From the NCBI RefSeq assembly GCF_028768465.1, contig NZ_CP118225.1, positions 1,276,001 through 1,340,000 on the forward strand: DNA of 64,000 nt, in the 5' to 3' direction. Within the stretch, counting starts at the first letter, position 1. Each line of letters opens with the position of its first letter. The DNA comes from Rhodopirellula sp. P2. GTDB lineage: Bacteria; Planctomycetota; Planctomycetia; Pirellulales; Pirellulaceae. Of this stretch, positions 1 to 8,670 are shown in pieces. The position numbers were made by a program, and so were the translations under genes. Under the pieces are notes generated by a model, which was given only the letters and a program-made list of their open reading frames with translations, did not search any database and had not been told where the DNA came from.

Positions 1-292
1 GCAATGAGAGCTGGAACCCGTTCTGACCGCGTTGTTTGCCGTGGCAGGCACCTGCGTTGCAGCCGTGAGCAGCCAGGATGGGCTGGACGTCCAATTCGAA
101 ACTGACCGGCGTTTCCACGACGACGGGTGATTTTGAGCCGTTTGGCAACGTCTGATTGGACGCAGTCGCTGGCAACGTCGGATCCGCGAGCACTTTGCTG
201 GGACTCGCGATGCTGAGGCAGATGACCCCCAACAACATCGCTGCAATGGCGACGTGAATGGGCGACAACCTTGGGGAAAGGCGATCAGACAT
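1..292 (-). CDS. Secreted DUF1549/DUF1553-type planctomycete protein, 5' end only
   Basis: This is the first 97 codons of a minus-strand gene that runs off the left edge. The ATG at 292-290 starts a typical signal peptide (hydrophobic core about residues 13-30). The readable part ends in a cytochrome-like segment with Cys78, Cys83 and His84 spaced as C-X4-C-H, followed by GKQRGQNGF. That segment is characteristic of the large planctomycete DUF1549/DUF1553 secreted proteins, whose N-terminus resembles a haem-binding PSCyt1 domain. The CX4CH spacing differs from the canonical CXXCH haem motif, so haem attachment is uncertain. Family members are exported and often lie near sulfatase genes. The catalytic or binding role is unknown, and the rest of the protein is outside the window. 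Confidence 0.75.
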   Translation of the reverse strand, partial: MSDRLSPRLSPIHVAIAAMLLGVICLSIASPSKVLADPTLPATASNQTLPNGSKSPVVVETPVSFELDVQPILAAHGCNAGACHGKQRGQNGFQLSL

Positions 293-362
293 GGCGGGCG
301 GGAGGTGGGTGGGGTCTGGGGAGGGACCCTCAGCATAGCCAATTGCGGAGCGCCGTTGGGAA

Positions 363-668
363 CTAATTTTCGCGAGGCACAGGATCGACCGCGTTGGCAA
401 CATCGCAACCGCTCAACCGGAGTCGCACCAGCAGATCGTTGAGAGCCGGGCGAGCGGTTGGAACTTCGGGCAAATGGGACTGCTCGTGGGCCTCCTCCAG
501 TTGCCGAACCAATCGCTCAAATTCGCCGGCATGAAAGTCAAGGTCGGCGGCATCCAGGGGGCCTTTCTCCGGCCCGGTTTGCTTGCGATCGATCAACTCA
601 TCAATGTACGAGAGTCTCGCGATTTGATTGAGTGTCGCGAGGTTGGACTCGACGACGCCCGCCCGCAT
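363..668 (-). CDS. Small hypothetical protein (about 101 aa)
   Basis: The frame opens at ATG 668-666, immediately after a TTG that could also start it; a GAGG lies about 9 bases upstream of the TTG. The protein is charged and soluble, with no signal peptide or membrane segment. Its second half (EFERLVRQLEEAHEQSHLPE, then LNDLLVRLRL) vaguely resembles the C-terminal tail of some bacterial nucleotidyltransferase-domain proteins, but no nucleotidyltransferase core precedes it; an in-frame stop lies just upstream. It could be an independent small protein or a C-terminal remnant. It lies 70 bases upstream of the DUF1549-type gene on the same strand, so the two may be cotranscribed. Function not recognised. 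Confidence 0.5.
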   Translation of the reverse strand: MRAGVVESNLATLNQIARLSYIDELIDRKQTGPEKGPLDAADLDFHAGEFERLVRQLEEAHEQSHLPEVPTARPALNDLLVRLRLSGCDVANAVDPVPREN

Positions 669-1077
669 CAATTGTCATCACCTCTTTCTGAGCGACAACC
701 TGCGTGCCCGGTGAATGGATCAGCGAAGCGTTTGTTGAATGGGACATTGAATTTGACTGTCACGATGAAACTGGGTGGTCTTGATTGTAGATGGTGGGTC
801 GCTTGGGAAGGCTCAAGGTTTGGTTGACGTTTTGTTGAAAATGAGGTCCGGAAGTTTCAGGTACCGTTCGCTTTGTTTTGCCGGGCATCGGTCTCTTCCC
901 GAGAAAAATGCCGCCGTCTGGGCGAGGAACTACGAAACAGGAGAGTGTGGCTGACGGACGGTTCAAAAGAAAAGGCATTGTCAGGGAGCCATAAGGTTGT
1001 ATAGTGCAAGTAAATGACTCGAGTCGATCGACGCATTCGCAGATCGGAACGGATTCATTGATTGACTTGATCGGAGA
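669..1077. other. Intergenic, divergent promoter region
   Basis: About 410 bases between the leftward small gene and the rightward MarR gene. No convincing reading frame, RNA gene or repeat was seen. It must hold the promoters for both directions. No clear inverted operator was found near the MarR start. Confidence 0.5.
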
Positions 1078-1515
1078 ATGAACATGGACCACGAAGAACG
1101 ACCAGGATTTTTGTTGAGCCGGTTGGCGTATCTGTTTCGAATCCGAGTCACCGAGGTTTTGAAAGAGGCCGGGCTGGATCTCTCAGTGGAAGAATCATCG
1201 ATTTTGATGGTGTTGCACGAAGCCGGTGAACCACTGCGTGCGGGAGATTTTGCGAAGCTGGTGATGCGTGACATCACGACGGTTACGCGGCAGGTCGATG
1301 GCTTGGTCGAGAAGCGGTTGGTCTCGCGGGAACGCGATCCAAACGATGGACGAGTGGTTCTCGTTCGCCCGACCGCCAAAGGCACCAAGCAAATGAAAAA
1401 ACTGATGCCGTTGGCGGAAGCACTTCGGCAGCGTTTGAAGTCAGGGATCAGTGCCCAGCAATGGAACACCACCATTCAAACGATGCAGCGAATGCAGGAA
1501 AACTTGATCGACTGA
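1078..1515 (+). CDS. MarR family transcriptional regulator
   Basis: A 145-residue winged-helix regulator of normal MarR length. Helices around residues 13-60 lead into the recognition region near residues 61-80 (DFAKLVMRDITTVTRQVDGL). The wing is marked by the typical DPNDGR segment near residues 97-102, followed by the C-terminal dimerisation helix. MarR proteins bind palindromic operators and usually repress a neighbouring gene until a small, often aromatic or amphipathic, ligand binds. The next gene, 119 bases downstream on the same strand, is an alkylsulfatase-like hydrolase, so a detergent or sulfate-ester signal is plausible but is inference only. A frame for the downstream gene also opens inside this one, but that gene's signal peptide begins after this stop. 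Confidence 0.9.
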   Translation: MNMDHEERPGFLLSRLAYLFRIRVTEVLKEAGLDLSVEESSILMVLHEAGEPLRAGDFAKLVMRDITTVTRQVDGLVEKRLVSRERDPNDGRVVLVRPTAKGTKQMKKLMPLAEALRQRLKSGISAQQWNTTIQTMQRMQENLID

Positions 1516-1634
1516 AGACGCAAATGGCAAGTCGATTTGCAAACGTTTTGGTGACGTTTGCGGAAGCGAAGCTTGGCGATCGGTTGCCGCATGGCACCTC
1601 ATTGAAGCCATCACTCACTCTGGAGACGAGACCC

Positions 1635-3008
1635 ATGAATTGGAAAGCACGACCTTGGATTGTTGCGAATCTGTTGACGCTCGCATTGCTTTGGGCGGCA
1701 CCTGCTGTCGCTCAAGAGAACGCGGCGACGGTGAAGTTGATGGAACAATCGAAACAGTTTGAAGAAGAGATTGTTCGTGTTTCGGGCAACGTCTACATCG
1801 CGGTGGGGTACAGCGTTTCGAATGTGACGATGATCGTTGGCGACGATGGCGTGGTGATCATCGACACGGGCGTGTCACTGGAGGATGCCGATCGGATCGT
1901 GACGGAGTTTCGCAAACTCAGCGACAAGCCAATCAAGGGGATTGTCTTCACGCACTCCCACGGGGATCACACGGGCGGTGCGGCAGCGTTCTTTGGGGAT
2001 GAACGTCCGCAGATCTGGGCTCACAAGAACTTTGGCAGTGAAGCTCAACCGTTGGTCGCGGGCGGCGTGACGTTTCAAAGCGTGCGAGGTGCGAGGCAGG
2101 GCGGGTTCAAGTTGCCGCCCGAGCAACGTATCAACAACGGCGTTGCACCCGTTCGATATCCCAAGCGAGGTGGTCACGCTTTCGCTTCTCGCGCAGAAAC
2201 CAAGCCGACTCACTTGTTGGAAGACGAACGACAAACGATCAAGATTGCTGGCATCGAACTCGAATTGGTTTCTTCGCCGGGCGAGACCAACGACCAACTG
2301 TTTGTTTGGTATCCCGCTGGAAAGGCATTGTTTGCTGGTGACAATTTCTACCGATCGTTTCCCAACCTGTATGCGATTCGGGGGACACCCAATCGCAGCG
2401 TGCGTTTGTGGGCTGAAAGCCTGGGCAAGCTAGCGGCCAACGATGCGGATGTGCTGGTTGGCGGTCACACCAAACCGATTCTGGGAGCTGACAAAGTCAA
2501 GCAGGTTCTGGAAGACTACCGCGATGCCGTTCAGTACATTCACGACAAAACCGTCGAGGGAATGAACCAAGGAATGACGCCCGATGAACTGGTCGGGTAT
2601 GTGCAGTTGCCAGAAGATCTGGCCAGCAAAGATTACTTGCAGCCGTTCTATGGGCATCCCGAGTGGGGAGTTCGTAGTGTCTTCAGCGGTTACTTTGGCT
2701 GGTACGACGGCAACCCATCGAATCTGTTTCGATTGTCGCCTCAAGCGGAAGCCGAGCGAGTCGCCCAACTGGCCGGAGGCCCCGACAAACTGTTCGCGGT
2801 CGCGAAGGCTGCGTTGGCCGACGATGACAACCAATGGGCAGCGCAGCTTGCGGATCACCTGCTGGCAATCGATGGTGATTCTGCTGACGCGAAGTCGCTC
2901 AAGGCCGATGCGTTGACCAAGCTCGCTGGCAAAATGGTCAACGCCACCGCGAGAAACTACTACCTCACGGTCGCCCGCGAACTTCGCGAAGCCGTCGCGG
3001 TGAACTAG
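1635..3008 (+). CDS. Secreted alkylsulfatase-like metallo-beta-lactamase-fold hydrolase
   Basis: The 457-residue product starts at ATG 1635. The frame is open further upstream, but a clean signal peptide ending near AVAQ (residue 27) begins here. The metallo-beta-lactamase fold carries HSHGDH at residues 107-112, which ligates the zinc pair, and a later GGHTKP segment. The second half (YGHPEWGVRSVFSGYFGWYDG and the helices after it) matches the alkyl-sulfatase dimerisation domain of the SdsA/BDS1 family, which hydrolyses alkyl sulfate esters. SdsA1-type enzymes are about 650 residues and end in an SCP2-like lipid-binding domain. That domain is absent here, so substrate capture may differ. Export is to the periplasm or outside. 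The MarR gene just upstream is a likely regulator. Confidence 0.85.
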   Translation: MNWKARPWIVANLLTLALLWAAPAVAQENAATVKLMEQSKQFEEEIVRVSGNVYIAVGYSVSNVTMIVGDDGVVIIDTGVSLEDADRIVTEFRKLSDKPIKGIVFTHSHGDHTGGAAAFFGDERPQIWAHKNFGSEAQPLVAGGVTFQSVRGARQGGFKLPPEQRINNGVAPVRYPKRGGHAFASRAETKPTHLLEDERQTIKIAGIELELVSSPGETNDQLFVWYPAGKALFAGDNFYRSFPNLYAIRGTPNRSVRLWAESLGKLAANDADVLVGGHTKPILGADKVKQVLEDYRDAVQYIHDKTVEGMNQGMTPDELVGYVQLPEDLASKDYLQPFYGHPEWGVRSVFSGYFGWYDGNPSNLFRLSPQAEAERVAQLAGGPDKLFAVAKAALADDDNQWAAQLADHLLAIDGDSADAKSLKADALTKLAGKMVNATARNYYLTVARELREAVAVN

Positions 3009-3236
3009 AATCACGAGATTTCACGCCGTCCTTCCAGTTGCTGGAACAGCTCTTCGCTTGGTGCGGCCTGCGATTTACGATAGCGTTGTCCTTCTCAAGC
3101 ACGAATCGGTCGTTGGTTTTGAGGTGTGGTTGAGACTGGGGGCAGCCCGATCGTATTCGAGGACGATCCTTGATTGTAAAAGAGGCTTGATCCGTTTGAT
3201 TGCCCAACCTGCTTCTACACTGAGAGCCCGCCACTT

Positions 3237-4283
3237 GTGAGTCAGCCACCACCACTCCCAATGCTGATCACTGGCATTGCTGGTGTACCAGGGTACAACG
3301 CGTTGCACTATTTCCGGTCGTTGTACGGTGATCAGGTCATTGGCATCCGGCAACCGTCGATGTGGCCGTTGGTCGGGGAAGGCGTGGTGGCTTGCGATGT
3401 CGAGGACGCGGATCAAGTCAATGCATTGTGGGCGAAGTACAGGTTTGCAAGCTTGTTGAACTGTGGCGGAAGTTGTCGGCTAAAGTCCTGCGAGCTGGAT
3501 CCGGAAATGGCGCATCGCGTCAACGTCACCAGCACGGAAAACATGATCCGTGCGGCGGTTCGCTACGACGCGCAGGTCATTCATCTGTCCATCGATTTGG
3601 TCTACGCCGGTCGCGAGGACCGGGCGTACCTCGAGGATGATCCGCCCGATCCCGTCACGGTGTACGGGGCCAAAATGGTGGAGGCGGAGCAGGTTGTTCG
3701 TCACTTGAGGCCGGATGCGTGTCTGTTGCGAATTTCGCTGCCGATGGGAATCAGCTTCAGCGGTCACGCTGGGGCGATCGATTGGATTTCATCCCGATTC
3801 AAACAGTCCAAGCCGGCCACGTTGTATATCGATGAAGCCCGCACCCCGACCTACACCGATTGTATGAATCGGTTGTTCGCTCGGCTGTTGTCGCACCCCA
3901 TTGAGGGAACCTTCCACGCTGGCGGGACGCGGCGGTTGAGCCTGTATGAGATCGCACAAATCGTCAACGTCGTGGGCGGTTACGATCCCGATTGCCTTCA
4001 AGGATGCCCGCGGATGGAAGCCGGGCCGATGCCACCGCGTGCTGGTGACGTGGCAATGGATTCCTCCAAGCTAGCCGACGCGATTGGGTTGGAACCATTC
4101 ACTCCTTGGCCCGCCGACGATGCGCTGGTGCCGACCGATCCGGAATGGCACTACCGGATGGGCAAGCAGTTTGGCGGCAGTGAATCGGCTGTGCATCGAC
4201 TGCTGTACTGCAACCCCAATCGCCCCGGAGTGGTGCCACCCAGCCGAGACGAGCTTTGGGGCGAACGATTCGGCAAGCAATGA
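3237..4283 (+). CDS. NAD(P)-dependent sugar epimerase/RmlD-like reductase (extended SDR)
   Basis: A 348-residue protein starting with GTG at 3237; an ATG eight codons in (3261) lies right before the nucleotide-binding strand and is an alternative. The Rossmann motif GIAGVPG is at about residues 13-19, and the catalytic YGAK tetrad (YxxxK) is at 143-147, in the RmlD/dTDP-4-dehydrorhamnose-reductase-like arrangement. Family members reduce or epimerise nucleotide-activated sugars for surface polysaccharides, or act as methionine adenosyltransferase beta-like subunits. No other sugar-nucleotide gene is adjacent, so the substrate cannot be assigned. The C-terminal 60 residues after residue 285 look like a private extension. 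A palindromic repeat begins 17 bases after the stop. Confidence 0.8.
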   Translation: MSQPPPLPMLITGIAGVPGYNALHYFRSLYGDQVIGIRQPSMWPLVGEGVVACDVEDADQVNALWAKYRFASLLNCGGSCRLKSCELDPEMAHRVNVTSTENMIRAAVRYDAQVIHLSIDLVYAGREDRAYLEDDPPDPVTVYGAKMVEAEQVVRHLRPDACLLRISLPMGISFSGHAGAIDWISSRFKQSKPATLYIDEARTPTYTDCMNRLFARLLSHPIEGTFHAGGTRRLSLYEIAQIVNVVGGYDPDCLQGCPRMEAGPMPPRAGDVAMDSSKLADAIGLEPFTPWPADDALVPTDPEWHYRMGKQFGGSESAVHRLLYCNPNRPGVVPPSRDELWGERFGKQ

Positions 4284-4299
4284 GCTGGGGAATCAGTGT

Positions 4300-4426
4300 T
4301 AAGCAGGTCGGCTGGAATGATCGGGCACAACCATGTGAGCCGTTTGGGCGTTCGCCCCGGTTGCGTGTGAAAACCGTGGCTAACGCCAACGGCTCACATA
4401 CCCGATGACACCTGCGTACCTGCTTA
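4300..4426. repeat. Palindromic dispersed element, copy 1 (127 bp)
   Basis: First of four near-identical copies. It opens with TAAGCAGGT and closes with ACCTGCTTA. Inside lie the inverted arms ATGTGAGCCGTT and AACGGCTCACAT, so the element can fold into one long imperfect hairpin. It sits in the short space between the converging RmlD-like and SDR genes. It has no credible coding capacity, and no clear target duplication flanks it. It resembles a MITE or REP-type element. Confidence 0.9.
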
Positions 4427-4455
4427 GGTACCCAGTGACGAAGCATTCCCCTTCT

Positions 4456-5262
4456 TCAGTTGAGTGGCTTGGCGAGTGTTGCTTCGATGGCCTGGATGAT
4501 TTGGGCGTTCTTTTCGGCGTCCAGTGCATCGGCGTGTGGCGAGCAAAACTCTCCGGTGTCGTTGTTGAAGTATTGGCCTGATGCGGCGGCGAAGTCATCG
4601 TCCAAGCTGGCGCGGGTAAGGATTTTCGAGCCGATACTGATGTCTTGGCCCGGGACACCAAAGGCTTGCTGAACCATTTTGCTGGCCAGCAAGGAACCTG
4701 GGTTCACTGCAATGATCGCCGGGCCGTCGGTGCCCAGGGAATCTGCCAGCCCGCGGGACCACATGGTGAGCGCAAGTTTGCTTTGTGAGTAAGCGTCCAG
4801 ATCGCTCAGCAGGCGCTCACCACGAAAAGCGTCCATCGCCACGGGAGATTGGGCGGAGGAAGAGAGGTTGATGACTCGGCCCTTGGAGTCCATTCGCGGC
4901 AACAAGCGTTTCGTCAGCAGGTACGGCGCGAGGGTGTTGACGACGAACCGAATGTCCAGTCCGTCCGGCGTGAGCGGATCCGGGGTTGAGAAAACGCCAG
5001 CGTTGTTGATCAGCACGTCCAGGTGATCGTGTTTAGCGGAGACCGCTTCGGCCAGCGTTTCCACTTCGTTCATGCGGGACAGATCAGCGACGTAGCGTTC
5101 CATCACAGCGTCATTGGAAAGTGGCCGCAAGGACTGTTCCAATTGCTCGAGTTTCTGGGCATCGCGGCCGTGCAACAAAACATGGTGGCCGAGGGAGACC
5201 AGCATCTTGGCGGTCGCCAGTCCAATGCCGTCGGTGGCTCCGGTGATCAGAATGCGTTTCAT
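4456..5262 (-). CDS. Short-chain dehydrogenase/reductase
   Basis: A 268-residue classical SDR. The start at ATG 5262 is chosen because the first beta strand and the TGATDGIG cofactor motif (about residues 7-14) follow directly; the frame is open upstream but without family-like sequence. The NNAG strand is present near residues 88-91, and the catalytic YSQSK is at 158-162. The order resembles retinol-dehydrogenase/WWOX-like SDRs. It is probably an NADP-dependent oxidoreductase of unknown substrate. It follows the zinc-free quinone oxidoreductase gene by 178 bases on the same strand and may share its HxlR-linked regulation. Confidence 0.85.
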   Translation of the reverse strand: MKRILITGATDGIGLATAKMLVSLGHHVLLHGRDAQKLEQLEQSLRPLSNDAVMERYVADLSRMNEVETLAEAVSAKHDHLDVLINNAGVFSTPDPLTPDGLDIRFVVNTLAPYLLTKRLLPRMDSKGRVINLSSSAQSPVAMDAFRGERLLSDLDAYSQSKLALTMWSRGLADSLGTDGPAIIAVNPGSLLASKMVQQAFGVPGQDISIGSKILTRASLDDDFAAASGQYFNNDTGEFCSPHADALDAEKNAQIIQAIEATLAKPLN

Positions 5263-5440
5263 CAGGGACTCATTTCGTGTCGAATTTTGGAAGGGCTTCG
5301 TTGGCGATTGGCGGCACCATTGAATCAACATCGGCTGGGTTCAATCCTAGGTCCAAAGCGCTCGGATTGACACCCATCGCTGTGAGGCCGCTGGCGCAAA
5401 ATGCCGTTGCAGGGCGGCTAGCGAGTCTTTTTGCGTCCAT

Positions 5441-6427
5441 CTAATTCTCGATGACGACTTTGCCCATGGCCTTGCCGCTTTCCAGTCTCGCGTAGGCTTG
5501 GCCTGCTTCTTCCAAGGAGAAGTTGGTCTCATCGAGGACGGGTTTTAGCTCACCGGACTCGGCGATCTCAGTCAGTTTGCGGAGGATCTCACCATGCTGT
5601 TCCCGTTTGTGGTTGTGCAGCATGGGGATCAGCATGAAGACAACGTGAAGAGACAAACCCTTGAAGTGAGCCGGTGTGAGATCCAACTCGCACATCGAAA
5701 CGGTGGTCGCGACTTGCCCGTTGAGTGCAGCGGCTTCGAATGAGTTGGTCAGGTTGGCTCCGCCGACGGAATCAAACACCACCTCGAATCCCGCCCCATC
5801 GGTGTATTTGGCAACGTATTGCTCCACCGATTCGGTTTTGTAGTTGATGCCTGTCGCACCCAGATTTTCGATCAGAGCAAGTTGTTTGTCACCGCCGCCA
5901 GTGGAATAGACGTCGGCTCCAAAGTGCTTTGCCAATTGCAACGCGACATGTCCTACGCCGCCTGATCCACCATGCACGAGGACTTTCTGGCCGGCTTGGA
6001 TGCCTGCGCGAACCAGACCTTCGTAGGCGGTGATCGCGACGAGTGGCAAGGCGGCGGCTTCCTTCATCGACAGGTTCTTTGCCTTGTGCGCGATCAAGTC
6101 GGCATCGGCAACGATGTACTCGGCCAACGTGCCCGGCAAATCCGCCAGTCCGCCAGCGCACCCATAAACTTCGTCGCCGACGGAGTAATTCTGCACACCT
6201 TCGCCAACGGCTTCGACAGTGCCGGCAAAGTCCATTCCGAGGATGGCGGGTGCATCAGGTGAGAGAGGCAGGTCCTTTCCCATCTTGCGAATCATCGTGT
6301 CGACCGTGTTGACGCTCGAGGCGGCAATCTTGACCAGGACGTGCCCCGGTTTGACTTCGGGTTGATCGACATCGGAAGCCTCGAAGGGGGCGTTCTCACC
6401 GTAGTTCTTGATCAACATGGCTTTCAT
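5441..6427 (-). CDS. Quinone-oxidoreductase-like medium-chain dehydrogenase
   Basis: A 328-residue medium-chain dehydrogenase/reductase. ATG 6427 follows an AAGGAAA ribosome site; the frame is open much further upstream, but that part overlaps the divergent regulator and is not family-like. The N-terminal GroES-like domain carries no structural zinc cysteines. The Rossmann motif HGGSGGVGHVAL is near residues 150-161, as in NADPH:quinone reductase and zeta-crystallin relatives. These enzymes reduce quinones or reactive enones and often respond to electrophile stress. The gene is transcribed divergently from an HxlR regulator 153 bases away, a common arrangement for redox-responsive quinone reductases. 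Confidence 0.88.
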   Translation of the reverse strand: MKAMLIKNYGENAPFEASDVDQPEVKPGHVLVKIAASSVNTVDTMIRKMGKDLPLSPDAPAILGMDFAGTVEAVGEGVQNYSVGDEVYGCAGGLADLPGTLAEYIVADADLIAHKAKNLSMKEAAALPLVAITAYEGLVRAGIQAGQKVLVHGGSGGVGHVALQLAKHFGADVYSTGGGDKQLALIENLGATGINYKTESVEQYVAKYTDGAGFEVVFDSVGGANLTNSFEAAALNGQVATTVSMCELDLTPAHFKGLSLHVVFMLIPMLHNHKREQHGEILRKLTEIAESGELKPVLDETNFSLEEAGQAYARLESGKAMGKVVIEN

Positions 6428-6580
6428 GAGTGGTTTCCTTTGAGTCGAGATTGGATCGGACGCGAAAGGAGTATTTCGTTGTTTTCGCGGTCGCCTGACT
6501 GTTTGTTTGTCAGTACGGTGTGATAATAGAGGTAGGTGCCAACTCGGCAAGAACGCACTTTTTAGGCCTATAGGCACAAA
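6428..6580. promoter_or_regulatory. Divergent control region between oxidoreductase and HxlR regulator
   Basis: The 153 bases separate two divergent starts and must contain both promoters. An 8-base palindrome TAGGCCTA at 6563-6570, with a second TAGGC directly after it, abuts the regulator start and could be part of an HxlR operator. This is inference from position and symmetry only. Confidence 0.35.
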
Positions 6581-6967
6581 ATGGATACTAATGGAAAATC
6601 CCGGCACTCGAATTACGAACTGCCGGCTTGTCCCGTGGAAGCAACGCTGGAATTGATCGGCGGCAAGTGGAAAGGCATCGTGCTTTATTACTTGATGGTC
6701 GATGGACGCCTCCGATTCAGCGTTCTTAAACGCAAAGTCGGCTGTGTCACGCAGAGAATGCTGACCAAGCAACTTCGCGAATTGGAGAGCAGTGGGTTGG
6801 TCAATCGAATCGTCTACGCCGAGGTGCCACCGCGGGTCGAATACGAATTGACGGAAGAGGGCGAGTCGCTCAAGCCCGTGTTGTTGGCACTGAAGAAGTG
6901 GGGCGAAGCACACGCGTTGCCGTTGTTGGAAGAACGCGAACGTCGCAAGGCAGTGGAAGCGTCGTGA
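6581..6967 (+). CDS. HxlR family transcriptional regulator
   Basis: A 128-residue winged-helix protein. The invariant opening of the family is present: a Cys in [19 protein letters not shown] (Cys18 region), then the helix-turn-helix ending in [17 protein letters not shown] and a wing with [12 protein letters not shown]. In YodB/HypR-type members the N-terminal cysteine senses quinones, aldehydes or disulfide stress. That residue is conserved here, so thiol-based sensing is plausible. The divergently transcribed quinone oxidoreductase and the SDR behind it are the likely targets. Confidence 0.9.
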   Translation: MDTNGKSRHSNYELPACPVEATLELIGGKWKGIVLYYLMVDGRLRFSVLKRKVGCVTQRMLTKQLRELESSGLVNRIVYAEVPPRVEYELTEEGESLKPVLLALKKWGEAHALPLLEERERRKAVEAS

Positions 6968-7162
6968 GGTGTGGCTCGGCTAAATCGAAGAATCAAGCTC
7001 GCGCGAATGGGTTTGCCGGCAGTCGTTCGACGCGGTCTGGCAACCGTTGTCATTCCGGGGTGGTGCTGATCCGGAACAGCGTGGATCCGGCTATGCCTAA
7101 TCGAGCTTGAGTGCAACATTGGTGATCAACGACATCTCAGTGGCGACTCAAGGACAAACGAC

Positions 7163-7969
7163 ATGGATTTGAAATTAGGCGGCAACGTGGCTTTGATCAC
7201 GGGTGGCGCGAGCGGGATCGGATTGGCGACCGCGAGAATGTTTGCGGAAGAAGGCTGTTCGCTTCAGCTTTGGGATGTTTCGCCCCAAGTCGAAGAAGCG
7301 GCGAGCGAGTTGCGAGAGCTGGGCGTGAAAGTCGGCACGCAGATCGTCGACATTGTCGATGAAGAACAGGTCAAACACGCGGTCAGTTCCTGCATGAATG
7401 AACACGGACGTCTCGACCATGTGGTGCACTGCGCTGCGATCGGGTCGGGGAAGTTCGGCTTCCCGTTCACCCACGTTGCTCCAAGCGATTGGAAGCGAAC
7501 GCTGGAAGTCAATGTCATCGGGATGGCGAACGTCGCTGCAGCACTGGCTCCGCCGTTGGTTGAGCAGCGGTCGGGATCGTTTGTGTTCCTCGCATCCATC
7601 GCGGGACAAATGGGGTCGCAGACCGATCCGCCGTACAGTGCCAGCAAAGCAGCCAACATTAACTTTGCGCAGTGCATGGCCAAAGACTTGGCACCGCACA
7701 ATGTTCGGGTCAACACGGTTTGTCCGGGGATGGTCAAGACACCGCTGAACCGATCGGTGTGGCAGGCTTGGTACGAACGCACCGATCCTCGCGACCAACT
7801 TTCTTACGAAGATTGGACGGAGCAGAAGATCAAAAACGTGATCCCGCTCGGACGTTGGCAATCCAGTGAAGACGTCGCCGCGATGATCGTGTTTCTCTCG
7901 TCAGAACGAACCAAAGAAGTGACCGGCCAAACCATCAACGTGGATGGTGGTTGCGTGATGCACTGCTAG
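7163..7969 (+). CDS. Short-chain dehydrogenase/reductase (FabG-like)
   Basis: A 268-residue classical SDR with AAGGAC upstream of ATG 7163. TGGASGIG is at 13-20, an NAA-equivalent segment (HCAAIGSG) near residue 91, catalytic YSASK at 158-162, and the C-terminal GQTINVDGG signature. The enzyme is a cytoplasmic NAD(P)-dependent dehydrogenase; the substrate is unknown. An insertion of about 15 residues after VKTPLNRS (ERTDPRDQLSYEDW) lies over the substrate pocket, as in sugar-acid and polyol dehydrogenases. The gene stands alone, 195 bases after the HxlR regulator. Confidence 0.88.
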   Translation: MDLKLGGNVALITGGASGIGLATARMFAEEGCSLQLWDVSPQVEEAASELRELGVKVGTQIVDIVDEEQVKHAVSSCMNEHGRLDHVVHCAAIGSGKFGFPFTHVAPSDWKRTLEVNVIGMANVAAALAPPLVEQRSGSFVFLASIAGQMGSQTDPPYSASKAANINFAQCMAKDLAPHNVRVNTVCPGMVKTPLNRSVWQAWYERTDPRDQLSYEDWTEQKIKNVIPLGRWQSSEDVAAMIVFLSSERTKEVTGQTINVDGGCVMHC

Positions 7970-8111
7970 GAGCATCGAACGATGAAGCGATGCCGAGGGA
8001 CTTGATTCGGGAAGCGGACGAGAGGGCGTCCTGCCGTGGAAGGCGGAGACGTCCGCTTCGCGATCCACTTTGCCGCCGCATCGCTGCAAAGTCCTGCGGG
8101 TGTTGTTGGTC

Positions 8112-8314
8112 GGAGAGGTTTCGCAGGTCAAAACGCAAGCGGATTTGACGATCGAATCCGATTTGTTCGCTGGATTTCTTGACCAGCAGCAGGTCCTCGG
8201 GCCCCTTGCGGATGTTGGGATTCGTTTGGACCCAGATGTCTCCACCGTTCCCTTGCGCCGCGATGATTTGGGTGAGTTGTCCGGAGTTCTGTTCGAGTGG
8301 CACTCGGTATTCGC
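8112..8314 (-). pseudogene. 3' part of a FecR-type protein gene remnant
   Basis: Minus-strand coding relic reading EYRVPLEQNSGQLTQIIAAQ, then NGGDIWVQTNPN, LLLVKKSS and RLRFDLRNLS. This resembles the C-terminal region of planctomycete FecR-domain proteins (the LVK...FDR...LRFDL segment). After about 8112 the similarity stops and the frame runs on as non-family sequence into the neighbouring SDR gene. It is separated from the FecR core by the 119-bp element and lies in the same codon phase, so both belong to one former gene. Confidence 0.6.
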
Positions 8315-8433
8315 TAAGCAGGTGTCATCGGGTATGTGAGCCGTTGGCGTTAGCCACGGTTTTCACGCGCAACCGGGGCTAACGCCCAAACGGCTCACAT
8401 GGTTGTGCCCGATCATTCCAGCCGACCTGCTTA
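8315..8433. repeat. Palindromic dispersed element, copy 2 (119 bp, inverted)
   Basis: Same element as at 4300 but in reverse orientation, and lacking 8 bases near one end (TAAGCAGGTGTCATCGG instead of the longer form with an extra TACGCAGG). It lies inside the FecR relic: coding sequence of the same gene is readable on both sides, and a stop within the element (8379-8381) ends the upstream frame. GC flanks both ends, which is too short to claim as a target duplication. Confidence 0.9.
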
Positions 8434-8670
8434 GCGGACAAAATTTGCTGGGGCAGCAACCAGGCGGATGTTTGTTCGGTCAAGCTGCGTGTCTCTCCCG
8501 TTGCGGCCACTTCGATGTCGACTTGTCCATCGAACACCTCGACCACCGACGCCCCACCGGATTTCACCGACACACCGAAGCTGGTCCCTTGATCAATCAG
8601 GCGGCCGTTGGGGGTGTCGACCACAAAGCCTCGCAAGCCATCGCGAACGGTGATCACAGCGGTCCGTGTG
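8434..8670 (-). pseudogene. FecR-domain core remnant
   Basis: The frame reads TVRDGLRGFVVDTPNGRL, then DQGTSFGVSV, VEVFDGQVDIE and SAWLLPQQILS. This is the middle of the FecR domain of planctomycete anti-sigma-like proteins (the consensus has ETPxGxVxDLGTxFGVxV followed by a VxxG strand). The N-terminal half with the zinc-finger and membrane helix is missing: upstream it runs, out of frame, straight into sigma-factor sequence at about 8660-8690. The 3' side is cut by the palindromic element. FecR proteins relay surface signals to ECF sigma factors, and this one can no longer do so. Confidence 0.75.

Noticed and set aside
4300..4426. A small protein encoded by the repeat (reading CEPLALATVFTRNR and similar)
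   Set aside because: The same peptide appears at all copies only because the DNA repeat is conserved; no start site or codon-level conservation supports translation.
8315..8433. Clear target-site duplication around the element
   Set aside because: Flanking bases match for at most two or three positions at any copy, which is expected by chance.
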